DNA of 64,000 nucleotides, taken from contig JAWKUA010000015.1 of assembly GCA_041398785.1 (NCBI GenBank), positions 1 through 64,000 of the forward strand, read 5' to 3'. Positions 23,811 through 32,839 of this stretch are shown here, piece by piece. The notes under the pieces are model-generated. The model was not told the origin of the DNA. It saw only the letters and a program-made list of their open reading frames with translations, and did not search any database. A program made the position numbers and the translations under genes. The stretch comes from Planctomycetaceae bacterium (GTDB lineage: Bacteria; Planctomycetota; Planctomycetia; Planctomycetales; Planctomycetaceae). Position 1 is the stretch's first letter. Each line of letters begins with the position of its first letter.

Positions 23811-26474
23811 ATGTTTCTGGGCCATCTGGTTCTGGGGTTGCTGCTGATTGTGCCGCTGGTGTTGTTCGGAACGATTCATCTGCTGGCCACGCGTCATCGC
23901 CGGAATCGTCGTGCCGTCCGCGTCGGGTACATGCTGTTCAGCACTTCACTGCTGGTGCTGGCAAGCGGGCTGATGCTGATGAGGATCGGCGGCTTCGACC
24001 TCAGGCAGCCTCAGATGCGGACCGCCGTCTACTGGATGCACGTGATTGCTCCGCTCGCTGCCTGCTGGCTCTACTGGCTGCACCGTCTGGCCGGACCACG
24101 GATCAAATGGCGGATCGGGATCTCCTACGGTGCGGTCGTCGGCATCGCCGTGCTGGGAATGTTGTGGATGCATTCCGGTGATCCGCGCTACTGGAATGCA
24201 ATCGGTCCGGAGTCCGGGGTCAAGTATTTCGAACCGTCGCTGGCACGCACGGCGACAGGCGACTTCATTCCCGCCAAAGCAATGATGAATGACCAGTACT
24301 GCGCAAAATGCCACGCGGATGTCCACCGCGGCTGGCAGAACAGTGTTCATCATTTCAGTTCCTTCAATAATCCGCCATATCTCGCCAGCGTCAATGAAAC
24401 CCGTCGGGTATCCCTGAAGCGGGACGGCAGCGTTCAGGCCTCCCGATGGTGTGCGGGGTGCCACGATCCCGTCCCCTTCTTCAGTGGTGCGTTTGATGAT
24501 CCCGAATTTGATGTGGTCAAACACCCGACGTCACAGGCCGGAATCACATGCACCGTGTGCCATGCAATGACTCACGTCAACTCGGCCCGCGGCAATGCGG
24601 ACTACACCATCGAAGAACCGCTGCACTATCCGTTTGCCTACAGCGACAACTCCATCCTGCAGTGGGTGAACAACCAGCTCGTGAAGGCCAAACCCTCGTT
24701 TCACAAGAAGACCTTCCTGAAGCCGTTCCACAAAACGGCGGAATTCTGTTCGACGTGTCATAAAGTTCATCTGCCGTTCGCACTCAATCATTACAAGGAC
24801 TTTCTCCGCGGACAGAATCACTATGATCCCTACCTGCTGAGCGGTGTTTCCGGGCACGGCATCCGCAGCTTCTATTATCCGCCCGCTGCAAAAACCAATT
24901 GCAGCCAGTGCCACATGCCACTGATGCCGTCGGATGACTTTGGTGCCCGGATGTTCGCCGACGCGACGGAGCTGAGTGTGCATGATCACTTATTTCCGAC
25001 GGCCAATACAGGAATTGCCTGGCTGCTGGACAAGCCGGAGATTATTGAAGCTCACCGTTCATTTCTTGACGGTGTCATGCGCGTGGACATCTTCGGGATC
25101 AGAGACGATGTTGAGATCGACGGCCGGCAATTCGCGCCTCTGCGCCCGGTGGTTCCAACGCTGGAACCCGGCCGGAATTACCTGCTGGAAGCGGTGGTTC
25201 GCACCCTGAAGATGGGGCATCTGTTTACTCAGGGAACCGTTGACTCCAATGAAGTCTGGCTGGATGTAACGGTGAAGGCGGGTGATCGTGTCATCGGCCG
25301 CAGCGGTGCTCTTGATGTGTCACGCGGCAACGAGGTGGATCCGTGGTCTCATTTCGTGAATGTGTTCATGCTTGACAGGGACGGCTACCGCATTGATCGC
25401 CGCAATGCGCAGAACATCTTCACTCCGCTCTACAATCATCAGATTCCGCCGGGAGCAGGTCAGACCGTTCTCTACGGGCTGTCCGTTCCGCCGGATACTG
25501 ACGCGCCGATTACTGTGGACGTCAGGTTGCAGTACCGCAAGTTCGACCGGCAATATATGGAGTTTGTTGCAAAAGAGAACGCGAATCTCGGGAAGTCAAT
25601 CCGGGGGTTCAAGCCGGATGAGCCCTATGTCAATGAACTTCCGATTGTGACGCTGGCAACGGATCGGATCACATTTCCTGTCGCCGGTGTCGACGCTGCG
25701 GTTGACAATCCCAATCCCGAGTTTCCCGTATGGCAGCGCTGGAATGATTATGCCATCGGACAACTGCTCAAGGGAAAGTCGCAGCTGAGGCAGGCAGAAG
25801 AAGGGTTTCTGGAGGTGGAGAAGCTCAATCGCTGGGACGGTCCCATGAATCTGGCCCGCGTGTTGGAAGCCGAAGGCCGTCTCGACGAAGCCGTGGAGGC
25901 CCTGCAGCGGGCTGATGCGTTTCGCGACGAGGAAGGCTTCCCGCGATGGACATGGGCCTGGCTGAGCGGCTCGGTGAATCGTCAACAGGGCCGTCTGGAG
26001 GAAGCCGTTCTGAATCTCCGCAGTGCGCTTGATGACAGCACGGAGGAAACGCGAAAGCGAAAGTTTGACTTCAGCAAAGACTATGAAGTGCGCAACATGC
26101 TGGGGCAGACACTATTCGATGTCGGTCGCCAGCGGGCAAGGCAGGATCTTCGCGATGAGGCGGCCGATCTCTGGCGGCAGGCAATTGCCGAATTCGAAAA
26201 GACACTCGAACTGGACCCGGAGAACGTCACCGCCCATCACAATCTGCAGTTGTTATATGCGGAGATTGGTAATGACGCGAAAGCGACAGAACACGAAGTC
26301 CTGCACCGCAGGTATAAGCCGGATGATAATGCCCAGAGCCGCGCGGTACGGCTGGCCAGAGAACGCTATCCGGCGGCAAACCACGCGGCCGAGGCCGTGA
26401 CGATCTATCCTCTGCACCGCGACGGAGCGCCAGGACTGACGCCCACACACGCGGATGTTGCCCGCACCCGATAG
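23811..26474 (+). CDS. membrane-anchored pentahaem cytochrome c with TPR tail
   Basis: The 887-residue protein has four membrane helices (about 5-24, 38-58, 73-92, 103-121), then five c-type haem motifs: CAKCH 164-168, CAGCH 214-218, CTVCH 247-251, CSTCH 313-317 and CSQCH 364-368. A beta-rich domain follows, then tetratricopeptide repeats (about 670-850, for example ALRRADAFRDEEG-type helices and AIAEFEKTLELDPENVTAHHNL). The membrane anchor with periplasmic haems suggests electron transfer from the quinone pool or to an exported partner. The next gene is a CRTAC1 protein, a pairing common in planctomycetes. No own ribosome site is visible before this ATG, which supports the upstream 69 residues being its natural start. 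Confidence 0.9.
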   Translation: MFLGHLVLGLLLIVPLVLFGTIHLLATRHRRNRRAVRVGYMLFSTSLLVLASGLMLMRIGGFDLRQPQMRTAVYWMHVIAPLAACWLYWLHRLAGPRIKWRIGISYGAVVGIAVLGMLWMHSGDPRYWNAIGPESGVKYFEPSLARTATGDFIPAKAMMNDQYCAKCHADVHRGWQNSVHHFSSFNNPPYLASVNETRRVSLKRDGSVQASRWCAGCHDPVPFFSGAFDDPEFDVVKHPTSQAGITCTVCHAMTHVNSARGNADYTIEEPLHYPFAYSDNSILQWVNNQLVKAKPSFHKKTFLKPFHKTAEFCSTCHKVHLPFALNHYKDFLRGQNHYDPYLLSGVSGHGIRSFYYPPAAKTNCSQCHMPLMPSDDFGARMFADATELSVHDHLFPTANTGIAWLLDKPEIIEAHRSFLDGVMRVDIFGIRDDVEIDGRQFAPLRPVVPTLEPGRNYLLEAVVRTLKMGHLFTQGTVDSNEVWLDVTVKAGDRVIGRSGALDVSRGNEVDPWSHFVNVFMLDRDGYRIDRRNAQNIFTPLYNHQIPPGAGQTVLYGLSVPPDTDAPITVDVRLQYRKFDRQYMEFVAKENANLGKSIRGFKPDEPYVNELPIVTLATDRITFPVAGVDAAVDNPNPEFPVWQRWNDYAIGQLLKGKSQLRQAEEGFLEVEKLNRWDGPMNLARVLEAEGRLDEAVEALQRADAFRDEEGFPRWTWAWLSGSVNRQQGRLEEAVLNLRSALDDSTEETRKRKFDFSKDYEVRNMLGQTLFDVGRQRARQDLRDEAADLWRQAIAEFEKTLELDPENVTAHHNLQLLYAEIGNDAKATEHEVLHRRYKPDDNAQSRAVRLARERYPAANHAAEAVTIYPLHRDGAPGLTPTHADVARTR

Positions 26475-26565
26475 GGACACATTTCCGGTCAGAACCACGG
26501 AGCAGTCGCGTCTGACATGATTTTCCAGATTCTGATCGAAACAGAAATTCAGCAGGATAATTCCC

Positions 26566-28452
26566 GTGAACTCACAGATCCCCCACGACCCACTGGTCGA
26601 TGACACTGATCCCGAAACGCAGGAACGTGATGACGCAGTCATCGGAACAGCCCTGCGGGCGTCCCTGATCGTGTTGGCGCTCCTTGCGACCTGCGGCGGC
26701 GGTACCATCTGGTGGCTGACTCGTCCGGCACCTCCGGCTCCGGAACAGAAAACGCAGCTTGCCAAAGTGGAGGTTCGGGAATCTCCGCAGCTTCCGCTGC
26801 CGTCGATCAGATTCACAGATATCACCGAAGAAGCGGGCATCGCTTTCATCCACGAAAACGGCGCCGCAGGTGAGAAGCTGCTGCCGGAAACCATGGGTAG
26901 TGGCTGCGCGTTTCTGGACTACGATGGCGACGGAGATCAGGATCTGCTGCTCGTAAACTCCCGGCGATGGCCCTGGGATTCCCGTGCGTCGCAGGACCGG
27001 CCGGCGACAATGGCGTTGTACCGGAATGACGGCACCGGTGTTTTCACGGATGTGACACAGCAATCCGGTCTGGACGTCTCGCTCTACGGAGTCGGCGTCG
27101 CCGTCGGCGATTACGACAGCGACGGCCGGGTAGACGTGTTCATCTCGGCTATCGGAAGCAACTCGCTGTTTCATAACGAAGGGGAAGGCAAATTCCGGGA
27201 TGTTACGGATGAAGCCGGTGTCTCCGGCAGCGCAAGCGAGTGGAGCACAAGTTGCGGCTGGTTCGATTTCGATCGCGACGGAGATCTCGATCTCATGGTC
27301 TGCAACTATCTCGTCTGGTCGCGGGAATTTGACTCGGGACAGAACTTTCAACTAACGGGAGGCAGCCGGGCCTATGGGCGCCCGCAAAACTTTGAGGGCT
27401 GCTTTCCATATCTCTATCGCAATGACGGCGGCGGCCGGTTTGCGGAAATCAGCGACGAAGCGGGACTGCAGGTTCGCACGCCGACAACCGGCGAACCCAT
27501 GGCGAAATCGCTGGGTCTGACGTTCGCTGATTTCGACAACGATGGATGGCTGGACGTGATTGTGGCGAATGACACCGTTCAGAACTTTCTGTTCCGGAAT
27601 CGCCAGGATGGCTCATTTCAGGAAATGGGCGGTCCGGCAGGGATTGCCTTCGACATGGCAGGCAATGCCCGCGGAGCGATGGGGATCGACGTTTCGGCCT
27701 TTCGCAATGATGGCTGTCTGGGCGTCGCGATCGGCAATTTTTCCAATGAGATGACCGCGTTGTATGTCACTCAGCCCGGTCAGTTGATGTTCGTCGATGA
27801 AGCCATCTCCACAGGACTGGGGCCGAATACGCGACTGCAGCTGACGTTCGGGGTGTTTTACTTTGATGCGGATTTGGATGGCCGCGTTGATATCTTTGCC
27901 GCCAACGGCCATCTGGAGGACGAAATCAATCGGGTTCAGCCAAGTCAGCACTATGAACAGGCACCGCAGCTGTTCTGGAACTGCGGTCCGAAGCAGGCCA
28001 CCGAGTTTCGACCGCTGAGTATCGCTGAAACCGGAGCGGAGTTTGCCGAACCGCTGGTTGGCCGCGGTGCGAGCTACGCAGACATTGACGGTGATGGCGA
28101 CCTGGACATTCTGATTACTGCCGTCGCACAGCGTCCCCGGCTTCTTCGAAACGATCAGGACAGCGGTCACCACTGGCTGCGCGTGAAGCTTCACGGGACT
28201 GTGAGCAATCCCGATGCCATTGGTTCCTGGGTCAGTGTGACTCTGCCGGATCGAGTGCTGCGCCAGCAGGTGATGCCAACCCGCAGTTACGCATCTCAGG
28301 TGGAACTGCCGCTCACATTTGGTCTCGGCGACGACCACCAGATCGAGAAACTGACCATCGAGTGGGCGGATGGCCTGAAGCAGGAAGTTGCCACACCGCG
28401 AGTGGATCAGTTGATTGACATTGACCAGCCGCTGGCGACACCGGTTTCATAA
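26566..28452 (+). CDS. CRTAC1-type FG-GAP/ASPIC-UnbV repeat protein
   Basis: A GTG start gives 628 residues with one N-terminal membrane helix (about 26-46), so the protein faces the periplasm or exterior. The body is a beta-propeller of FG-GAP/VCBS repeats with calcium loops such as DYDGDGDQDLL, DYDSDGRVDVF, DFDRDGDLDLM, DFDNDGWLDVI and DIDGDGDLDIL. The C-terminal ASPIC/UnbV domain has WLRVKLHGTVSNPDAIG and EKLTIEWADGLKQEV. Such proteins are exported and bind calcium. Their molecular role is unknown, but they often follow TPR-cytochrome genes as here. Confidence 0.92.
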   Translation: MNSQIPHDPLVDDTDPETQERDDAVIGTALRASLIVLALLATCGGGTIWWLTRPAPPAPEQKTQLAKVEVRESPQLPLPSIRFTDITEEAGIAFIHENGAAGEKLLPETMGSGCAFLDYDGDGDQDLLLVNSRRWPWDSRASQDRPATMALYRNDGTGVFTDVTQQSGLDVSLYGVGVAVGDYDSDGRVDVFISAIGSNSLFHNEGEGKFRDVTDEAGVSGSASEWSTSCGWFDFDRDGDLDLMVCNYLVWSREFDSGQNFQLTGGSRAYGRPQNFEGCFPYLYRNDGGGRFAEISDEAGLQVRTPTTGEPMAKSLGLTFADFDNDGWLDVIVANDTVQNFLFRNRQDGSFQEMGGPAGIAFDMAGNARGAMGIDVSAFRNDGCLGVAIGNFSNEMTALYVTQPGQLMFVDEAISTGLGPNTRLQLTFGVFYFDADLDGRVDIFAANGHLEDEINRVQPSQHYEQAPQLFWNCGPKQATEFRPLSIAETGAEFAEPLVGRGASYADIDGDGDLDILITAVAQRPRLLRNDQDSGHHWLRVKLHGTVSNPDAIGSWVSVTLPDRVLRQQVMPTRSYASQVELPLTFGLGDDHQIEKLTIEWADGLKQEVATPRVDQLIDIDQPLATPVS

Positions 28453-28597
28453 CGTGCGTACAGATAGAGCATGGCGCGGACCGCTTGCGTCGAGTACGAC
28501 TTCCGCACGACTGAGTTCCGGTCTGCCGCCGGCATTGTCCATCAAGTCCGGCTGTCAGGCCCCGTGCGATTCAAATCCTCTGTTGGAGCCATTTTCA

Positions 28598-30184
28598 ATG
28601 AACACGCTTCGCCTACTGCCCGCGTCACTCGCATTGTCATTTTGCCTGTTTTTTCCGGCGATGCCGGCAGCCGCACAGCAGATACCTGGTGGAAAATCGG
28701 CCAGCGTACCACAACGATCTGCCGCATACCGCTGGCTGGAAATCATGCTGGAAGCCGCAGCTCGTGATGTCGAGCGGATCGGTGCGAGACCCACGATTCT
28801 GTCCCGGCAAATGGCGATTCCCGTTACCGCGATGTTTGATGCCTGGGCTGCCTATGACGATCGCGCGGTCGCGACCATGTTCGGCGGGAGCCTCCGCAGG
28901 CCTGCGGCTGAGAGGACTCTGAAAAACAAGGAGACAGCGATTGCCTATGCAATGTACCGCGCCTGCCTCAACCAATATCCCGAATTCGCAGAGTATCTGA
29001 CATCTGAAATGGAACGTATGGGATACGATCCGGCGGATACCTCAGAAGACCCGGCATCGCCCGCTGGAATCGGCAATCATGCCGCCCGAATTCTCGTGGA
29101 TTACCGCTGCCGTGACGGTGCCAATCAGCTCGGTGATGAACAGGGTTCGGATGGAGAGCCCTACTCCGACTACACCATGTATCGACCGGTGAACTCGGCA
29201 GACAGGACAATCGATCCCGATCGCTGGCAGCCCATCCCCTTCGATGACGGCAGGGGCGGCAGGATCACGATGGGTTTTCTGACTCCGCACTGGTATCGAG
29301 TGATTCCCTTCGGGCTCAGGAAAGCGTCACAGTTTCGACCCGGGCCACCTCCGCTGGTCGGCGACTGCAAGTTGCTGAATGAGGTCGATGAGTGTATCCG
29401 GTTCAATGCAACGCTGACTCCCGAACAGAAGGCGATTGTGGAGTTCATGCGCGACGGACCCAGATCAACCGGACAGTCCGGGCACTGGCTGAAGTTCGCA
29501 CTCGTTGTCTCAACACGGGACAACCAGGACCTGGATCAGGACGTTAAGTTGTTTTTCACGGTGGGAAACTGCGCGCTCGATACGTTTATCGCGTCGTGGG
29601 AGTCCAAACGGTATTACGACAGTTCACGGCCGTGGACCCTCGTTCGACACTATTACAAAGGCAAGACGATCAAGGGCTGGACGGGGCCGGGAAACGGCGT
29701 GGCGAGTATCCTCGGTGACGACTGGCATCCCTATTCGCCCAGTACATTCATCACGCCGCCATTTCCGGGTTACGTTTCCGGACACAGTTGCATCAGCGGA
29801 GGCTGTGCTGAAATCCTGAAGCTCTTTACGGGCAGCGACAAATGCGGATTCATCGAACCGCGCACAGCCGGCGAGCTGACCGAACAGGGTTTCACGTGTC
29901 GCCAGATGCAGCAACTGGATGGACGTCCGCTTGAAGAGATCCTCGGGGCGGAACACGCGACCTGCGAGATCATGCTGCCGATCCCGACGTTTACGGCAGC
30001 CGCTGAGATGGCAGGAATTTCCCGTGTCATGGGTGGCTACCACATCCAGTCCGACAACGTCGCCGGCCTGAAACTCGGACGTGACGTGGCGAATTATGTC
30101 TGGCCGGAAATCCAGAAATACTTCGACGGCACTGCCACACCAGTGCATGCGCTTCGGTACGGAGCACAGAAGGCGGTGGATTGA
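28598..30184 (+). CDS. vanadium-dependent haloperoxidase / PAP2-superfamily exported protein
   Basis: The start is the ATG after TTGGAG, with a signal peptide ending near AAAQQ, giving 528 residues. All seven vanadate/phosphate-site positions can be aligned: Lys337 and Arg344 in KRYYDSSRPW, Ser394-Gly395-His396 in YVSGHS, and Arg476 and His482 in SRVMGGYH. The length and motif spacing fit vanadium chloroperoxidase-like proteins, which oxidise halides with hydrogen peroxide. Members of the same fold can instead be acid phosphatases, and the sequence alone does not decide. Location after the peroxide-related genes favours the peroxidase reading. Confidence 0.85.
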   Translation: MNTLRLLPASLALSFCLFFPAMPAAAQQIPGGKSASVPQRSAAYRWLEIMLEAAARDVERIGARPTILSRQMAIPVTAMFDAWAAYDDRAVATMFGGSLRRPAAERTLKNKETAIAYAMYRACLNQYPEFAEYLTSEMERMGYDPADTSEDPASPAGIGNHAARILVDYRCRDGANQLGDEQGSDGEPYSDYTMYRPVNSADRTIDPDRWQPIPFDDGRGGRITMGFLTPHWYRVIPFGLRKASQFRPGPPPLVGDCKLLNEVDECIRFNATLTPEQKAIVEFMRDGPRSTGQSGHWLKFALVVSTRDNQDLDQDVKLFFTVGNCALDTFIASWESKRYYDSSRPWTLVRHYYKGKTIKGWTGPGNGVASILGDDWHPYSPSTFITPPFPGYVSGHSCISGGCAEILKLFTGSDKCGFIEPRTAGELTEQGFTCRQMQQLDGRPLEEILGAEHATCEIMLPIPTFTAAAEMAGISRVMGGYHIQSDNVAGLKLGRDVANYVWPEIQKYFDGTATPVHALRYGAQKAVD

Positions 30185-30610
30185 ACGGAAATGTGCGTCT
30201 GGTATTGGCGTAACTGCATCGTCGAATCACGCTGCGGTCTGCCGATGCCGTTCGCAACAACCTACGCGACGTGCAACGCCGGCGCGATTCGTGGTCACGT
30301 CACTGCATAGCGAACGCAATGAACGCCCTGCCACGCGTACGCGATAAGAACGTCGTGACTGAGCTTCCGTGAGCCGCCACGGCCAACAGCAATTCTGCTG
30401 ACGAAATCGCGTCGACATCATGAGGAAGCTTGCTGAGACACTATCCACGCAGTTTCCGACGCATCAACGACAGTAAGGAGTGCAGCATGTCCATTGGCAC
30501 CACCGACCCGGGCCGGGAACGAACCTCGCCTCGCAGGTACGAAACGCCGTTCAAGACCTCTGACACTTGAAACATACCCGGAACAGCGACGACCAGGCTT
30601 GCCTCGCGAA
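30185..30610. other. intergenic between convergent genes
   Basis: There is no convincing gene or clear terminator in this stretch, which separates the plus-strand redox run from the minus-strand cardiolipin synthase-like gene. Confidence 0.4.
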
Positions 30611-31999
30611 TCAGAACAGCGGCGACAACGCGCGAATAGTACCTTCACCCATTTCGCGCCAGAACCCGGACCTGGACGGGCCGCTCTCACAGTTCGCTGC
30701 CAATTTCAGAAAGTATTGCGAAACTGACTCGATGGCCGCAGGCGAATAGCAGACTTGCATGACTTCGTAATTTAGAAACAGGCTGCGCATATCAAAGTTG
30801 GCCGAACCGACAGCGGCAAACTCCTGATCTACCAGCATGGCCTTGGCATGCACCATGCCCTTGAGGTATCGCAGCACCGTGCCGCCAGCTCCCTGAATGT
30901 CGCGAAGCAAACTTGCTGCCGCCAGATCCGATAGGAGATGGTTTGACCTGCGCGGCACCAGGATGCGAACATCAACGCCGCGCTGAGATGCGAACATGAG
31001 GGCTTCGACCAATGCGTCGTTCGGCACGAAATACGGAGTGACGATCCATATCCGCTGTGACGCCCGATAGATGGCGGTCACGCTGACAGAATAGATTGGA
31101 TCATTGGGAACATCCGGGCCCGCAGGCAGAATCTGGACGAGCTGTGAACCGGCCCGTGTTGACAGATGCTCCGACGGCAAGTCGATTTCGACGTCGCCTG
31201 TGGCAAATCGCCAGTCTCCGCGAAATACGGTCTCCAGGTGTTCCGCAGCGGGTCCTTCGATGACCAGCGACAAATCCTGCCAACCCGCACCTGTTGTTTC
31301 CGGGTAGATATCTTCCTGCGTCAGGTTCATGCCTCCGGCAAAGGAGATGCGGCCGTCGGCAACGAGGATCTTGCGATGATTCCTCAGGTTTGTGTGGGTT
31401 CGAAACGGAAAGTCAACCACGGGCTGAAAAACCGCGAACTTGCCGCCACAGGCGATGAATTCGTGGAAGAATCGGTGATGTGTTCTCAAGGATCCCAGAC
31501 CGTCCACAAGGACTCTGACATCGACCCCATTTCGCGCCTTGTGCGCGAGTTTCTCCAGAACCGCTTCCCCAAGACTGTCGCGGGCGAAGATAAAAGTCGC
31601 CAGGCAGATGCGGTTCTGCGCACGGTCGATCAATTCCATCAGGTGCTGGTAGCCCGAAACACCGTTGTCGCAAATCGTAACTTTGTTACCGCCGGTCACG
31701 GGGGCGGTTCCGTAGGTACACAGGGATTGGCTGAAGTCGTCCATCAGGCCCCGGGGAACCGACTGGTCTTCACGAAAGCGGATGCTTGCCGCGCGACGTG
31801 CCTGCCTGAGTTTGCGCCCCCCAAAAACGAGGTAAAGTGCCGTGCCCGCCAGCGGCAAGGCAACAAACGTAACCAGCCATGCCATCGTGCCGCCGGGCGA
31901 ACGTCGATGTCGCAGCATGTGCGCGACGCCGGCGATAGCCAATGAGTAGCTGAAGATCAGTATGGAATGTCCGAATAACCAGGACTCAAACATCGACAT
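30611..31999 (-). CDS. cls: cardiolipin synthase-like phospholipase D protein
   Basis: The 462-residue protein has two N-terminal membrane helices (about 10-28 and 38-60), then two phospholipase D HxK motifs: NHRKILVADGRISFAGGMN (near 210) and VHAKAMLVDQEFAAVGSANF (near 395). Both catalytic His-Lys-Asp sets are present. This is the layout of ClsA-type enzymes, which condense two phosphatidylglycerols into cardiolipin and glycerol at the inner membrane. Length matches the family (about 480). It is transcribed alone, away from kup. Confidence 0.93.
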   Translation of the reverse strand: MSMFESWLFGHSILIFSYSLAIAGVAHMLRHRRSPGGTMAWLVTFVALPLAGTALYLVFGGRKLRQARRAASIRFREDQSVPRGLMDDFSQSLCTYGTAPVTGGNKVTICDNGVSGYQHLMELIDRAQNRICLATFIFARDSLGEAVLEKLAHKARNGVDVRVLVDGLGSLRTHHRFFHEFIACGGKFAVFQPVVDFPFRTHTNLRNHRKILVADGRISFAGGMNLTQEDIYPETTGAGWQDLSLVIEGPAAEHLETVFRGDWRFATGDVEIDLPSEHLSTRAGSQLVQILPAGPDVPNDPIYSVSVTAIYRASQRIWIVTPYFVPNDALVEALMFASQRGVDVRILVPRRSNHLLSDLAAASLLRDIQGAGGTVLRYLKGMVHAKAMLVDQEFAAVGSANFDMRSLFLNYEVMQVCYSPAAIESVSQYFLKLAANCESGPSRSGFWREMGEGTIRALSPLF

Positions 32000-32839
32000 G
32001 GGAATCAGTCATCCTGCTGGAGTGTGGCCGGAAGGTGATTATCGGCCAAACAGGGATCGCAGTTGAAAGTCTGGTGGAACAGTGTGCCGGTACCGAGTCG
32101 AAGGCAGCATCATTCAGCTGCCGGGATGCTCGGAAGTCAGCATGTCTGCCAGTTCTTCATCCTGCCCGACGACCACCGATACGGAGCAACCCGGGCCTTA
32201 CATCCGGCCGACGGTGTGAACGAACTGCTGATGATACTGAACCGTCGGGCAGCGACGACAAACGACATCCGCAACATTCAATGCGACTGACCCTTCAGGC
32301 AAAACATCACCGACATCGCGGTACAGCGGAACGCCAGTGATCTCCGGGTCATGCGGACAGGAAGATTCTCATCGTGTCGAGCGACCGTCTTGCGGCGTCA
32401 CTGACTTTCACTTCCGAGCCGTCTTTTCACTTTCCTGTCGTCCGGTGATAAGAGCTTCGCCTACCGTTGAAACCGTCCGCGTTTCAGCCAGCGTGTGTTC
32501 CGGTACCTGCAACATGTTGCACGGGAGAAGGGTCAGAAGGAAGCCGACGCCGGCGACGACCGGGGCTGCTTCATCCTCTGCGAAAACGTTGGCGGAGCAA
32601 TCCAGCCGATCAGAACCGGGAACGTTCTACTTAGATTACCTCCCTTTACCGACACGTCGGGCAGCGTGGAAGACCACTTCACTGCAGCATTCGGTCCTCG
32701 TATCGTAGAGTCCGGGTGACGTCTCGAATGTGATTCCGAGCATGGCCGACGATTCGTGGCGAGGTCAATCGGGTGTCGATATGCGACTTCAGAGCACCGC
32801 CTGGCAATGCCTGGTCCGGACCATCAGAATCAGGCTGAC
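32000..32839. other. long intergenic region upstream of kup
   Basis: About 840 bp with only short open frames (for example 32063-32290 and 32495-32719, plus strand). Neither has a recognisable family. The region must contain the divergent promoters of the cardiolipin synthase-like gene and kup. It may be a decayed gene, but I cannot identify one. Confidence 0.4.

Noticed and set aside
32063..32719. Short plus-strand frames upstream of kup
   Set aside because: No recognisable family and no strong ribosome site. Possibly decayed sequence, but unsupported.
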